Assembly: GCA_016196035.1 (NCBI GenBank)
Contig: JACPYM010000042.1
Location: forward strand, 1-55,142
DNA: 55,142 nt
Direction of reading: 5' to 3'
From: Acidobacteriota bacterium
Lineage (GTDB): Bacteria; Acidobacteriota; Blastocatellia; RBC074
The notes beneath the pieces were generated by a model. The model was not told the DNA's origin. It saw nothing but the letters and a program-made list of their open reading frames with translations, and did not search any database. The stretch's first letter is position 1, and each line of letters opens with the position of its first letter. This document shows, piece by piece, positions 14,874 to 23,834 of this stretch. Both the position numbers and the translations under genes were made by a program.

Positions 14874-16540
14874 TTCTTACCTCCCGTGTTCTTTCTGGCT
14901 TTGACGGTGCGATGCAAGACAGCATCAATCAACCAGAGCGTGTATTCATGCGCCAGTGGTAGCGTTACCGCAGCCGTGACCATGCCGTTGCACAGGTTGA
15001 TCGGCTTACAGTCCCACGGACTGATGGCCTTCACTTCATCAATTTCAACTTCCCCATCTTCCTTGATGACAATGCCCAGCAGTTCATTGATCCAATCGAA
15101 CAGCGGCGTATCGTTGATGGAAATGCGCTGAAATTGTTCGCGCGTGCTCCGGCGAGTTTCGAGTTGCGCCAGATACGCGGTCAGGCGCGCGTGGTCTAAG
15201 CCCTTGCCCGACTGCACATCCGTTTGCAACTCACGCACGAGCAAGCGCAATCGAGAAAGTTGATGATTGGTCGTCAATTCTCCGGCATTCTCAATTTCAC
15301 CGATGCTGTTGGCTTTCCGGCGCAAGGCCTTGTCCAGTTCCGCGCGCAGGATTCGCTCAGCAAGCTGTTCGGCGCACTTTCTCTCTTTATCAGACAAGGC
15401 TTCCGGCAACTCGATGGCAAGCGTTTGATCTGCGCATTTGCGCGTGCAATCAGGCTCTGTGTGCCAATTCACCGCCACGCGGCCAAAGCCCTCCACGCGT
15501 CGTTCGCCAATGCCTTCTTTTTCTAATTGACTGACTGCCTCCACTGAGATGGCTGAAGCCAAGCCGTAAACAAAAACGCTGCCCGCGTTGATCGTGTGGC
15601 TTTGCGGCAGGTAAAGACCCCATTGACGATTGAACCCATCTACCATCCAGTTTTCAACGAAGGAGTATTGGGGTTGCGGCTTCAACGTCACGCCCAGCTT
15701 GGCTGCGAGCGCGGCTTGCGGACAGAGCGTCGGCTGCCCCCATTCATCGCGCAAAATCGCCGGGCTGGTAAACGTAATCTTCAGCAGTTCCCATTCCTTG
15801 ACCCCTTGTGTGGGCGGGTTCGGGTTTTCTCGCCAATCACCCCACGCTTCGACTTGGGGTTCGCCGACCACTTTGACTTGTCCATACGCGGCGCGGCGCG
15901 CGCGTCCAACCCACAAGGTTTGCGCTCTTAGCAACTGAACGAGGAGCGGGGCGACATCGTCATCAGCCAAAATCACCGCCTGAAACCGGCTGCCTGCGGC
16001 GATGGCTTCGTAGCGGTAAACTTCGCCTGCTTTTTCTGTTGCGCGCCCCATCTCAGCATCGCGCTGCGTATGCACATTGACCTGCCGCTGTTGCTGCGGC
16101 TGTACGGCGTCGTATTTCAGCCAGACGAAGGGGGCATCAACTTTTTCGTAATCGTCCTCTTGGGTAGACCGCTCTGAACTGGCAGACGGTTCCTGACTCA
16201 AGTCGAAAACCGTCTTGGGCTTTTCGTTCCGCTTCAGCTTTTTTATCTCATCTTTGCTATACCGCAACGAAGTCGGCGCAGGTAAAGCGCGTGTTTCGTC
16301 CTCGCCCCCCAGCGGATAGGCATTGAGAAAACGCGTCTGGTCATTCAAAAACAACTTGCGCGCCTGTAGGTCAGTCTCTGCATCGAACGCGCCAAATCGT
16401 TGGACGTACAGTCCGGCAACGGCTCCACGTAAAACAGCGCCGTGCAAGTAAGAGGCAGAAGTGGCGCTGTTCTGATCACCTTGCCGTTCCGTGACCAGAA
16501 CCGGTGTCAACAATTCCAAGTCGTAGCGAATGGCTTTCAT
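14870..16540 (-). CDS. csx10: Csx10 (Cas5-like RAMP of type III-D)
   Basis: A 556-aa protein. The start KAIRYDLELLTPVLVTERQ followed by the loop SYLHGAVLRGAVAGLY (about 30-45) is the Csx10 pattern. The C-terminal half contains GIGERRVEGFGRVAVNW, the Gly-rich RAMP loop, followed by a helical region. Csx10 is the Cas5 equivalent that caps the 5' tag end of crRNA in III-D complexes. The long charged helical part near 400-480 may do the job of a fused small subunit, but this is speculative. It overlaps its neighbours by 4 bases each. Confidence 0.87.
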   Translation of the reverse strand: MKAIRYDLELLTPVLVTERQGDQNSATSASYLHGAVLRGAVAGLYVQRFGAFDAETDLQARKLFLNDQTRFLNAYPLGGEDETRALPAPTSLRYSKDEIKKLKRNEKPKTVFDLSQEPSASSERSTQEDDYEKVDAPFVWLKYDAVQPQQQRQVNVHTQRDAEMGRATEKAGEVYRYEAIAAGSRFQAVILADDDVAPLLVQLLRAQTLWVGRARRAAYGQVKVVGEPQVEAWGDWRENPNPPTQGVKEWELLKITFTSPAILRDEWGQPTLCPQAALAAKLGVTLKPQPQYSFVENWMVDGFNRQWGLYLPQSHTINAGSVFVYGLASAISVEAVSQLEKEGIGERRVEGFGRVAVNWHTEPDCTRKCADQTLAIELPEALSDKERKCAEQLAERILRAELDKALRRKANSIGEIENAGELTTNHQLSRLRLLVRELQTDVQSGKGLDHARLTAYLAQLETRRSTREQFQRISINDTPLFDWINELLGIVIKEDGEVEIDEVKAISPWDCKPINLCNGMVTAAVTLPLAHEYTLWLIDAVLHRTVKARKNTGGKK

Positions 16541-17214
16541 TGCCCCAGCACCTCCTGTTGAAAGGTCTCGAAGTATTGGCGGGTTTTCTCAGGGCTTTCG
16601 ATCACAGCCTGTACGTTGCCGCGCCCGCGATTGCGGCTGGCCCCAACGCGCCGCCAAGCCAGTGTCGCTGCCGCCAACAAGGCCAGGTCTTTTTCGTCGG
16701 GCGATTGATCGAAGGTCAGCAGGGATTCAAATGGCAGACCGGGCAGGACGACGCGCAGCGAACGAAGCGAAGTAGACTCTGGCGCGCCGCGCTCTGTCAT
16801 CGCAGTTTGCCGCCGAATGGCCGTGAGCGCCGCCAGCACCGACGACGCATGGACGCGCGCATCGCCGCCGACTCGTTGATTGCCGCGTTGCTCTACCGAC
16901 CAAGCCAGCAAGCGCCACAAACCATCCGATAGACGCGCATCGCCAATGTGCAAGATACCGCTGCCATTGATTGCGCCGCTGACACCCAGCAATCGGTTGC
17001 GCGTTGTTCGCCAAAGCTCGGCTCGTTCACCCAAAGCATCCAGCAGGCTTTCGATCTCTTCGGCCAGTAGGCCGCGCAACGCCCGGCCACGCAAAAACGG
17101 CAAGCCGTATTGGTCGTGTTCGACTTCCTGATCTACATAACCGGCTAGTCCGCCGCCGCGCCCGAACGTGGCAGGCGTCTGCAATTCAAAGCGCAAGGTC
17201 AAAGTCTTTGTCAT
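16537..17214 (-). CDS. Single-domain Cas7 (Csm3-like RAMP)
   Basis: 225 aa from ATG 17214 (MTKTLTLRFELQTPATFG), chosen because this ATG forms an ATGA overlap with the cas10 stop; the longer ORF upstream lies within cas10. Features are GRGGGLAGYVDQEVEHDQYG with an Asp (D28) near the usual catalytic position, the loop FLRGRALRGLLAEEIESLL, and the C-terminal Gly/Arg loop RRVGASRNRGRGNVQAVI. It is the backbone or target-cleaving subunit of the III-D complex, standing directly behind cas10. Confidence 0.85.
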   Translation of the reverse strand: MTKTLTLRFELQTPATFGRGGGLAGYVDQEVEHDQYGLPFLRGRALRGLLAEEIESLLDALGERAELWRTTRNRLLGVSGAINGSGILHIGDARLSDGLWRLLAWSVEQRGNQRVGGDARVHASSVLAALTAIRRQTAMTERGAPESTSLRSLRVVLPGLPFESLLTFDQSPDEKDLALLAAATLAWRRVGASRNRGRGNVQAVIESPEKTRQYFETFQQEVLGQ

Positions 17215-18986
17215 TTCTTTTGCTCCTCTTTGGCACGGGTTGCACCTGAATCGAGTTGGACGGACGTCAGCAGCAAGTGATGATCTAAGGCCTCCAGCGC
17301 ATCGAAATAAACACACACGCTCCCGGCAAAACCTTCCTCCTGGTGAGGCCTTTCCGCTTTCGCCACTTTAGGTAAGGAATCTATTTTGTAGGTGCTGCGG
17401 AAATCGCGGACGGCTTCCGGCCCGGCGCGCAACGCATCGCGCAGGGCTTTCAATTTGTTGCGCTTGCCCGCCCAACGTTCATCGAAATTGAAGCGGGCAA
17501 TCAGTTGCTGGAAGTTTTCCCACGAATGCCAATCATCTGGTGCGGCGATTTGAACTGGGCGCATCAACAGGTCTTTCTTTCCATCCTCTATCGTGTATTC
17601 ACGCTGACGGATGACGTTAAGACTGCCAAGCAACCCCGTCGTCGAATAATGCCAGTCCAGCGCCGAACGGGTCGCACGCTCCTTGCCCAGATGATTCTTT
17701 GCTTCTTTGGTCAAGTCATCGCTCAAGTCATAGGCGCGGCGAAACGGGTAATGCACTTTAACTACACTCACCCCGGCGCTCGAATGAATCGGGCCGCCTT
17801 CCATTGTTTCCGTCGCACGACGGAACTCTTCGATGTAAAGCGCCGCCAGCGACATGCCGAGTTGACCGTTGCAGACGAACGTGATGTCGTCACCGCCAAA
17901 AACCAACGGGCGAAACGGCCAGTAAGGCTTATTCTTGTCGTCTTTATCCAACGCCAGTGTGATCTTCTTTTGTGCGATCTGTGTTTTGTGTTTCTCTTCA
18001 ATGCCTTGTGGCGGGACTTCAGTCAGCACCCATTCTTTCCGTTTCTTGTCAGGAGTGGTTTGTTCACTAATTTGCTTATTCAGCACAGCCAGCGTCTGAA
18101 CCAAGGCTTTCTCTGCCGCTTCCCGAACCTGCCGGGAAAAGTCGCGCCGAAGTTTGATGTACTGCAAGTTATCTTGCGCGCGTTCATCAAGCTTTTTAAG
18201 CCGCTCACCCAAACTGTTGCCGTCGGCATGCACGACCGCGATGTAACTCTCTTCGCCAGCCGTGCGGCTTAATTCGTCAAGTTCGTAGGTAAACTTGAGG
18301 CGAGCCAGTTCGCCTTGCGCATCGTGCTTGGCAACGAGGTATTGCAAACGACGGTTCGCTTTATCGACCACTTCGAGCTTGGCTTTGGCTTCGCGCGCAA
18401 TCAATCGGGTCTTTGCTTTTTCCGGCTCCAGCCCACGATTAGAGCGCACAGCAGGCAAGCTCGTTGAACTACATTTCGCCGATACTCCCAATCCCAGTTG
18501 AAACATCGGCACGGCCTGCCGCATTTTTTTCTTTTCTAACAGCTTGCCTTCAATCAATTCTCGCACGCCGTCTTTCAAGTCATTCGCCTGCGGATTCCAG
18601 ACAGGCATCTGACGATGCGCGATGACCAGTTGCAGCCCCGGCGCTTTTTTGAGGGCGTGCCGGGAAAGGGATTGCGCAAAGCTTCGGGCCAGATTTTCAG
18701 TGCGAAATAGAATGGCAGCGTTTCCGCCTGCTGCATAAATCAACTCCGCTTCAAGTTGATGCAGTTCCAACTCTAGTTTTTCATCGAGGCTCAAAACCCG
18801 TCGGCTTGCCTGACGCACCGGCTTGATATTGCTCTTTAACCTGACCAGCAAGCCTTTCACCCAATCGCCCGTTGCTTCCTCTACCAAAAGAGAGGCACCC
18901 AGGTTCTCGCGCAGTCGGTTACTGGAAAATATGTAATCCTGAATGGCCGCCGTATCCACGACCGTTAACACAACGTCTGTCAGCAT
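17211..18986 (-). CDS. cas10: Cas10, HD-less, with intact GGDD cyclase motif
   Basis: A 591-aa protein. It begins directly with the palm-like first domain (VDTAAIQDYIFSSNRLREN; AAGGNAAILF at 85-94), so there is no N-terminal HD nuclease. The second palm domain has SYIAVVHADGNSLGERL and LVFGGDDITFVC with GGDD at 364-367, the active site that turns ATP into cyclic oligoadenylate when target RNA is bound. A helical bundle follows. The start is backed by AGAGGG 5 bases upstream. Without an HD domain this complex should signal by cyclic oligoadenylate but not cut DNA through Cas10, which fits the CARF genes upstream and downstream. It is nearly contiguous with the CARF gene before it (9-base gap). 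Confidence 0.93.
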   Translation of the reverse strand: MLTDVVLTVVDTAAIQDYIFSSNRLRENLGASLLVEEATGDWVKGLLVRLKSNIKPVRQASRRVLSLDEKLELELHQLEAELIYAAGGNAAILFRTENLARSFAQSLSRHALKKAPGLQLVIAHRQMPVWNPQANDLKDGVRELIEGKLLEKKKMRQAVPMFQLGLGVSAKCSSTSLPAVRSNRGLEPEKAKTRLIAREAKAKLEVVDKANRRLQYLVAKHDAQGELARLKFTYELDELSRTAGEESYIAVVHADGNSLGERLKKLDERAQDNLQYIKLRRDFSRQVREAAEKALVQTLAVLNKQISEQTTPDKKRKEWVLTEVPPQGIEEKHKTQIAQKKITLALDKDDKNKPYWPFRPLVFGGDDITFVCNGQLGMSLAALYIEEFRRATETMEGGPIHSSAGVSVVKVHYPFRRAYDLSDDLTKEAKNHLGKERATRSALDWHYSTTGLLGSLNVIRQREYTIEDGKKDLLMRPVQIAAPDDWHSWENFQQLIARFNFDERWAGKRNKLKALRDALRAGPEAVRDFRSTYKIDSLPKVAKAERPHQEEGFAGSVCVYFDALEALDHHLLLTSVQLDSGATRAKEEQKK

Positions 18987-18995
18987 AGTTTCCCT

Positions 18996-20258
18996 CTATT
19001 TGCTATCTGCCTGATCAAACCAACGTTTCAACTTATGCGCCAGCGTTTCCAGGTCTTCGTTGCCGAATACTCTGACGCGCACTTTATTTTCCCATTCTTT
19101 TTCGACTTCATTGCCAAGTGCGGTCACTTTGCCTTGCTCGACACAACTTACCAGTGCAACACGCGCTTCATCTCCCCCTAGTTGCGCCGCGCGGACAACT
19201 GCTTCCAGCAGTTTCAATTTCGCCACCTTGCGGTCATTCCCGGCAAAGCAGGAAAAATAGAAAAGCTGATAGCCACGCAAAGCAAGCACGTCCGACTCAG
19301 TCAAACGGTCTTCGTCATTGCGAGCAATCAGGTTGAGTATTGTGCCTTGCGGATTGAGTTGAGCGGTGTCAGCGATTTGGCGAAGCTGGCTCAGCGTGTG
19401 ATGTTCGAGCCAATTGCCTTTCAACCAATTGACCAGCTTTTCTTTAGTGCCAAAGTCGTTCGCTGTAGCAATGGCCTCCAATGAATTGCCCGCATTGACC
19501 TGTAGCGCCAAAAGAAGTGCGTCATACCCCGCGATGATTTTGTTATGGGCGCGGGCATCCGGCTGCTGTTTGTTTGGAAGCTCGCCCTCGATAAGGTTCA
19601 ATTGGGCGAGAAAATCCTGGCGGGTAGGAAATTCCTCTTTCAGATTGAGCCAGGTCTTGCGCCACGTCTCGACGCCAGCGCGATGGGAATTTACCTGACT
19701 GAGTGCGGCGGCAGCGTTCTGACTTTTGACTTCCTTTTCATAGGGCATCTTGCCTTCTTCGAAATCATCGTGCAGTTTCAGTAACGTTTCCGGCGTGATT
19801 TGCACTGCTGTGCCAACGGCATATTCGTTGCCATCGTCAAACTTCATCTTAAGGCTTCCTGCATCGAGATAGCTGAAGACCGCTTTGTCCCGAAACACTT
19901 TAGAAAACTCTCGATGCGCGTGAACCGCCATCATTTTGGTGCCGCCGGTATAGTTCAATCCTACGCTCTTGCCTTTAAGCGTGTCGAGCGACGTTTTGAG
20001 TGCGCGGGCAATTTCATGGGCATCGGCTTCGCGGGTAAGGATGTCATCGCCTTCACTCACCTTGAATCCTTCCTTTTGCAGAACACGTCGTAACCGTTTA
20101 GCCGCCTCGTCTTTCACCGCGTCCGTATAAATCAAATAGACATGCCCGTCTTCATTCAAAAGCAGCTTCGCTGCCACCCAGTTGGGCAGTGCATTCGCGC
20201 CGACCAGTAAAAACAGATGATCGCTGCGAAGGTTATCTGGAATAGGATTCGCTGGCAT
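18996..20258 (-). CDS. CARF protein with Can2/Card1-like C-terminus (nuclease site degenerate)
   Basis: 420 aa from ATG 20258 (a TTG directly before it is also possible; AAGGGAGG upstream). The CARF half shows HLFLLVGANALPNWVAAKLL, VYLIYTDAV, and the ligand loop GLNYTGGTKMMAVHAH (about 101-116). A linker leads to a PD-(D/E)XK-like half: KGNWLEHHTLSQL (281-293), TESDVLALRG (321-330, Asp324) and YQLFYFSCFAG (331-341), then AQLGGDEARVALVS. In active Card1/Can2 relatives the last strand carries an E-x-K motif (for example ECK). Here the aligned residues appear to be S337-C338-F339, so catalysis may be lost. It is second in the operon, 12 bases after the TM-CARF stop. Confidence 0.85.
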   Translation of the reverse strand: MPANPIPDNLRSDHLFLLVGANALPNWVAAKLLLNEDGHVYLIYTDAVKDEAAKRLRRVLQKEGFKVSEGDDILTREADAHEIARALKTSLDTLKGKSVGLNYTGGTKMMAVHAHREFSKVFRDKAVFSYLDAGSLKMKFDDGNEYAVGTAVQITPETLLKLHDDFEEGKMPYEKEVKSQNAAAALSQVNSHRAGVETWRKTWLNLKEEFPTRQDFLAQLNLIEGELPNKQQPDARAHNKIIAGYDALLLALQVNAGNSLEAIATANDFGTKEKLVNWLKGNWLEHHTLSQLRQIADTAQLNPQGTILNLIARNDEDRLTESDVLALRGYQLFYFSCFAGNDRKVAKLKLLEAVVRAAQLGGDEARVALVSCVEQGKVTALGNEVEKEWENKVRVRVFGNEDLETLAHKLKRWFDQADSK

Positions 20259-20270
20259 CAACCCTCCCTT

Positions 20271-21284
20271 TCACTTCCGCTCAAACATTTCAACCATCGC
20301 CCGCAACCTCTGCGGCGAAATAACAATTCGCTGTTCCCGCACTCCCGCCGCATCCAACTCCGGCGTCAACGTCACACCACGCCGGATGTATTCGATCTCG
20401 CGCTCTTTGTGCAGCGTCGCCAGGATCATCCTGCCGGACATTGCGGTGGTGCCGCCCGTGAAATCGGCGATGATCTCGTGCGGGCGCAAATCCGGCGCGG
20501 TCTCTGGCAGGCGGCGGTAAATCTCTGCCACGCTTTGCGCCGTCTGGCCGATGTCGTTCTCGTCATCAATCTCAACCTTGTAGCAGACCGCCGCGCGTCC
20601 CGAGATGCTTTTGACAATGGTTTGGACGACGCCTGTCGCTGTTTCAAAGTACTGACTCGAGCCTTGCGCGCCGAGCCTACAGATGATCCAACAATGCCGC
20701 AGCACGGGCGCGTGGTAGCGCACGGCAAAGGCCATCTGCCCCCAATTGCTTTTGAAGAGTTCGGCCAGGTCTAACGCGCCGTCATTCACCGCCGTTTGCA
20801 GTTCCGCCACCGTTGCGTAACGGCTTTGTCCCGTCGGCCCGCGCGGTTGATAAACGCTCAGTTGCAGAATAAAGCCGGGATGTGGGTCAGGGACGACCGA
20901 AGCGACTACGAAGGGCCGCGCGTTGCGAAGCGCATTGAAGATCAGGAAGGCCACCGTCGTACCAAACGCAAGCAACGGCAGCACCAGTTTGACCAGCGGC
21001 TCGGTGAAATGATGCGCGGGCACGGGGCCGCTCGACCAGCCGATCAGATATTGGCTCGCTTCCTGAATCACCGGCAGCAGCGAATCTACGATCCAACTCG
21101 CCGTCGCCACACTGACCGCAAAGAGGCAGACCGCTTTGACGCTGCCGCCGCGCTCGAAGGCGAACATCTGGCTCAGGCCTTCGACCAGTGTTGCGCGCAG
21201 CGAGGGCGTGACAGTCATCTGGTGCCGCGCCGGAGTGGACGCTGATGCGGGCGACGCGATTGTGGGTTTGGCGACTGAAGCCAT
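20271..21284 (-). CDS. Two-span transmembrane protein with cytosolic CARF domain (Cam-like effector candidate)
   Basis: A 337-aa protein. After a 45-residue Ala/Pro/Thr-rich head there are two membrane spans (about 50-72 and 97-118), then a soluble part from about 122 on. The soluble part has HCWIICRLGAQGSSQY, a beta-alpha pattern, and the CARF ligand loop IIADFTGGTTAMSGRMILA (271-289). GAGGAG lies 7 bases before the start. It is the first gene of the III-D operon, so it probably shares its promoter. Membrane CARF proteins such as Cam1 change membrane potential when they bind cyclic oligoadenylate; a similar job is inferred here. The N-terminal half could also be only an anchor. Confidence 0.82.
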   Translation of the reverse strand: MASVAKPTIASPASASTPARHQMTVTPSLRATLVEGLSQMFAFERGGSVKAVCLFAVSVATASWIVDSLLPVIQEASQYLIGWSSGPVPAHHFTEPLVKLVLPLLAFGTTVAFLIFNALRNARPFVVASVVPDPHPGFILQLSVYQPRGPTGQSRYATVAELQTAVNDGALDLAELFKSNWGQMAFAVRYHAPVLRHCWIICRLGAQGSSQYFETATGVVQTIVKSISGRAAVCYKVEIDDENDIGQTAQSVAEIYRRLPETAPDLRPHEIIADFTGGTTAMSGRMILATLHKEREIEYIRRGVTLTPELDAAGVREQRIVISPQRLRAMVEMFERK

Positions 21285-21701
21285 CTACGGGCTCCTCGAA
21301 ATCCGCCGCGCGGGCGACGGTGCTGAATACTGTTTATGCGGTCTTGCGGGCGCGCGCGGGCGTGTCTTCGTCTTCTTCAGTGGGGCAGCAAAAGGATAAA
21401 AGGGCGTGAGCAAGCACGCCGGACGCGCGGTTTCGCCAAGTTCGTGACAACTCTGTGTGCGTTGATTGTTTCCTGTGATTCTACCGAGTAGCTGCTAGCG
21501 GCTTCACCAGCCCAACCCTATTTCGGCACCAAGGTCGCTGAGCGGGGCGCAGTCTAGGTCAAAAATGTCTGGCCGTCAACGACTACGCACGATGAAACAT
21601 TTGACAATTTATACACTGATTATTGGGCGGTTAATTGAGGGGAGGAAGATACGGTAAGCCCACTGTCTCGGTTGAGATTCTGTTGAATGAAGATTGAAAA
21701 A
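21285..21701. other. Spacer upstream of the III-D operon
   Basis: About 415 bases with no gene-like ORF. It should contain the operon promoter, but no convincing -35/-10 pair in the minus direction was found. An AT-rich patch with ttgacaatttatacac lies at about 21600-21616, reading plus. No CRISPR repeat or leader was seen. Confidence 0.4.
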
Positions 21702-21988
21702 TCATTCCTTTGAGCTAACAGCATTGATCTGCTGCCCGCCATCCGCTGCGATATTGACTTGTGCGGATTGTTGATCGTGACCGGCGACGGATACCGCCGC
21801 AAATCCCGCATCGCCTGCAAGGTTTGCTGAAAGGCCTGCATGTAACGGTCAGCCATCTGTGCGGCGTGCTCGACGGCTGCTTGTTCGTGCGCATAGGGCG
21901 GGGGCCAATAACCGTGCCCACGTTCGCGCGGAAACTCTCTTTCGCGACAAGCTTCTTCCATCAGCCAAGCGGCCAGATCGGCGCGCAT
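21702..21988 (-). pseudogene. Frameshifted small hypothetical gene
   Basis: From ATG 21988 the frame reads MRADLAAWLMEEACRERE, then a helical stretch (MADRYMQAFQQTLQAMRDL) up to VTINNP. At about 21763 the sense moves to another frame, which continues AQVNIAADGGQQINAVSSKE and stops at 21702. The ending with an alternating VNI/QQIN pattern is typical of a family of small conserved proteins seen next to transposons and phage-like genes. One missing base (ccgcac for ccggcac) would explain the break. It lies next to a broken hsdM, consistent with a decayed accessory segment. A sequencing error is the alternative. Confidence 0.6.
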
Positions 21989-22031
21989 CTCCGTTTCAGC
22001 GCGGGCGACAGTTACTTCATTCCAGTTTGAA

Positions 22032-22496
22032 TTGCAGATGCAAAACGCCGAATTCAAGATCAACAGGCCCAGCCTGTTGATCGAGGCCTGCAAGCTGATT
22101 GATGAGATGCAAATTTTTCAGCAGAATCAGGGCGCGCAGAGCGATCTTTATGAATACCTGCTGAGCAGGCTCAACACCGCCGGACGCAACGGCCAGTTCC
22201 GCACGCCGCGTCACATCATTCGGATAATGGTGCGGATGGTTGCGCCCAAGGCCACCGAGCGCATTTGCGATCCGGCAGCGGGGACGTGCGGCTTTCTGGT
22301 CAACGCCTATCAGCACATTTTGAAAACCAACACCAGCCCAGAAATTCTGATTTACGACGAAGAAGGCATGCCGCATCATCTGGCGGGGATTTGCTGTCAC
22401 CCGCCAAGTGCGATTTTTTGGAAACGCGGGCGTTGACTGGCTATGACAACGATTCGGGAATGACGATGTTACGCATCGGTTCGATGAATCCGATAC
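22032..22496 (+). pseudogene. hsdM: hsdM fragment (type I restriction N6-adenine methylase), frameshifted and truncated
   Basis: Frame 1 begins MQNAEFKINRPSLLIEACK and runs through DLYEYLLSRLNTAGRNGQF, FRTPRHIIR, and the SAM-binding ERICDPAAGTCGFLVNAYQ, a hallmark of HsdM. At about 22385 the reading moves by one base and continues DLLSPAKCDFLETRALTG and YDNDSGMTMLRIGSMN before homology is lost at about 22496. The N-terminal domain, the NPPF motif and the C-terminus are missing, and no hsdS or hsdR is present. It is a remnant without expected activity. Confidence 0.82.
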
Positions 22497-22532
22497 TGTG
22501 TGTCTTAGCCGTAGATCGGCTTGCCAGCCAAC

Positions 22533-23156
22533 CTAAGCGTCCAACTCATAAGCGCGTTTGAACCAGTCTTTGACCTCAGCATCAATGTCGGCCAGCGTTT
22601 TGATTTCGATGCGATGAGTAATGCGGTCTTTCTTAGCGAAGCCGCCGGTCTCAAGCAGGCGGCCTGCGCCTTTGAGTCCGCCCAGGGCGAAGCCGAAATC
22701 CAGGCGGGTGCGGGTGGCGGGTTTGAGTTGAGCGATGACGTGATGGCGATAGAGCGGGACGATGGTTTTGCCAGGGCTGGCTTTGATGTCCGGCGCAAAA
22801 TTCAAACAGAAGCTCAACAACTCTTCGTACAGCGGACGCAAACCGGCTTTGGCGCCGGAGAACATGGCTTCGACATATTGCTCAGCCATTTGCAGGTAGC
22901 CTTCGGGCGTGTCCTCTTCCGCGCCTTTGTCGAGCGAGCGTTCGGCCAGCCACCCAGCGGTGTTGGTGCCCAACTTAAATTCGTTCTTGAGCCAGTCACG
23001 GCGCTCCTGTTCGGTGGCGGGGCCTGCGCGGTCGATAAATGTGAGCCATTCAGCGAGCGAACGGCCCGTTTTGGCGGGCAAAGTCTCGATCCATTTTTGC
23101 ACCATCGCGATGCCGGGGTGAACGCTGTAGCGGGTTTGTGGGCGGGCTTTGCTCAT
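22533..23156 (-). CDS. DUF4287/DUF5655-like domain protein
   Basis: A 207-aa soluble protein. Residues about 10-80 (WIETLPAKTGRSLAEWLTF and following) fit the DUF4287-like head. Residues 90-205 (LRPLYEELLSFCLNFAPD, KTIVPLYRHHVIAQLKP, TRLDFGFALGG) fit the DUF5655 domain. The molecular role is unknown. The start overlaps the stop of the VOC gene before it (ATGA), so the two are co-expressed. Confidence 0.75.
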   Translation of the reverse strand: MSKARPQTRYSVHPGIAMVQKWIETLPAKTGRSLAEWLTFIDRAGPATEQERRDWLKNEFKLGTNTAGWLAERSLDKGAEEDTPEGYLQMAEQYVEAMFSGAKAGLRPLYEELLSFCLNFAPDIKASPGKTIVPLYRHHVIAQLKPATRTRLDFGFALGGLKGAGRLLETGGFAKKDRITHRIEIKTLADIDAEVKDWFKRAYELDA

Positions 23157-23635
23157 TTGCTTGTTTGGGTGAACTCGATGGTGTTGCCATCGAGGTCGCG
23201 CACGGCAATCAGCTTTTCGCCGTGCCGCTCGGTGACTTTGCCGTCTACTTTGCCGCCTGCGGTTTGCACTGTTTGCACGGCGGCTTCGATGTCAGTGACG
23301 GCGAAGCGCAACTGGTGACGATTTTGCGGAGCTTTGACGCGCGCGCTTTGATTGGGGCAGAGCAGTAAATTGATTCCAGCTAAATTGCCTTGCTGGCACG
23401 CGGTTGTGCTTGCGCCGGATGGCGGCGCGGATTCCAGTCCTGCGCCAAAGACTTCGTTGTAAAAGCGCACCATCGCGGCCATGTTGTTCGTCGCCAGCGT
23501 GACGCGATTCAATGACGCGGACGCGGGTGCCACCGATGTTTTCAAGGAAGCTTTGCTGCTGCCGGTTTTGCCGACGGAATAGACGGCGACGGCAATGTAA
23601 CCAACCACGATCAATAAAAGCAATGGCCCTTTCAT
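23153..23635 (-). CDS. Membrane-anchored VOC-family (glyoxalase-like) protein
   Basis: 160 aa from ATG 23635 (AAGGAGGG 9 bases upstream; a GTG two codons earlier is possible). Residues 3-22 form a signal-anchor (GPLLLLIVVGYIAVAVYSV). The rest is one VOC fold with LNRVTLATNNMAAMVRFYN near the start and HQLRFAVTDIEAAVQTVQ, then VRDLDGNTIEFTQT at the end. VOC proteins are metal-dependent isomerases, dioxygenases or binding proteins, and the substrate is not predictable. The export or anchoring signal is unusual for this family. Confidence 0.8.
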   Translation of the reverse strand: MKGPLLLLIVVGYIAVAVYSVGKTGSSKASLKTSVAPASASLNRVTLATNNMAAMVRFYNEVFGAGLESAPPSGASTTACQQGNLAGINLLLCPNQSARVKAPQNRHQLRFAVTDIEAAVQTVQTAGGKVDGKVTERHGEKLIAVRDLDGNTIEFTQTSK

Positions 23636-23834
23636 CAGCACATCCCTCCTTCAGGTAGTTGCCAGCGTGCGAGGCGTTGGCCTGCGCCGTCTTCGCACTT
23701 GCCGCCCTTCATCAAATGGGAGAAGCGGTTTGTCTTTGTCGCAAACTCAGTGATCAATCGGCGACAGTAACGGTGACGCATAGCCAGTCAAACCAACCCG
23801 CGCGATCACGGCACAGAGCGAGCGGTTTGACCGG

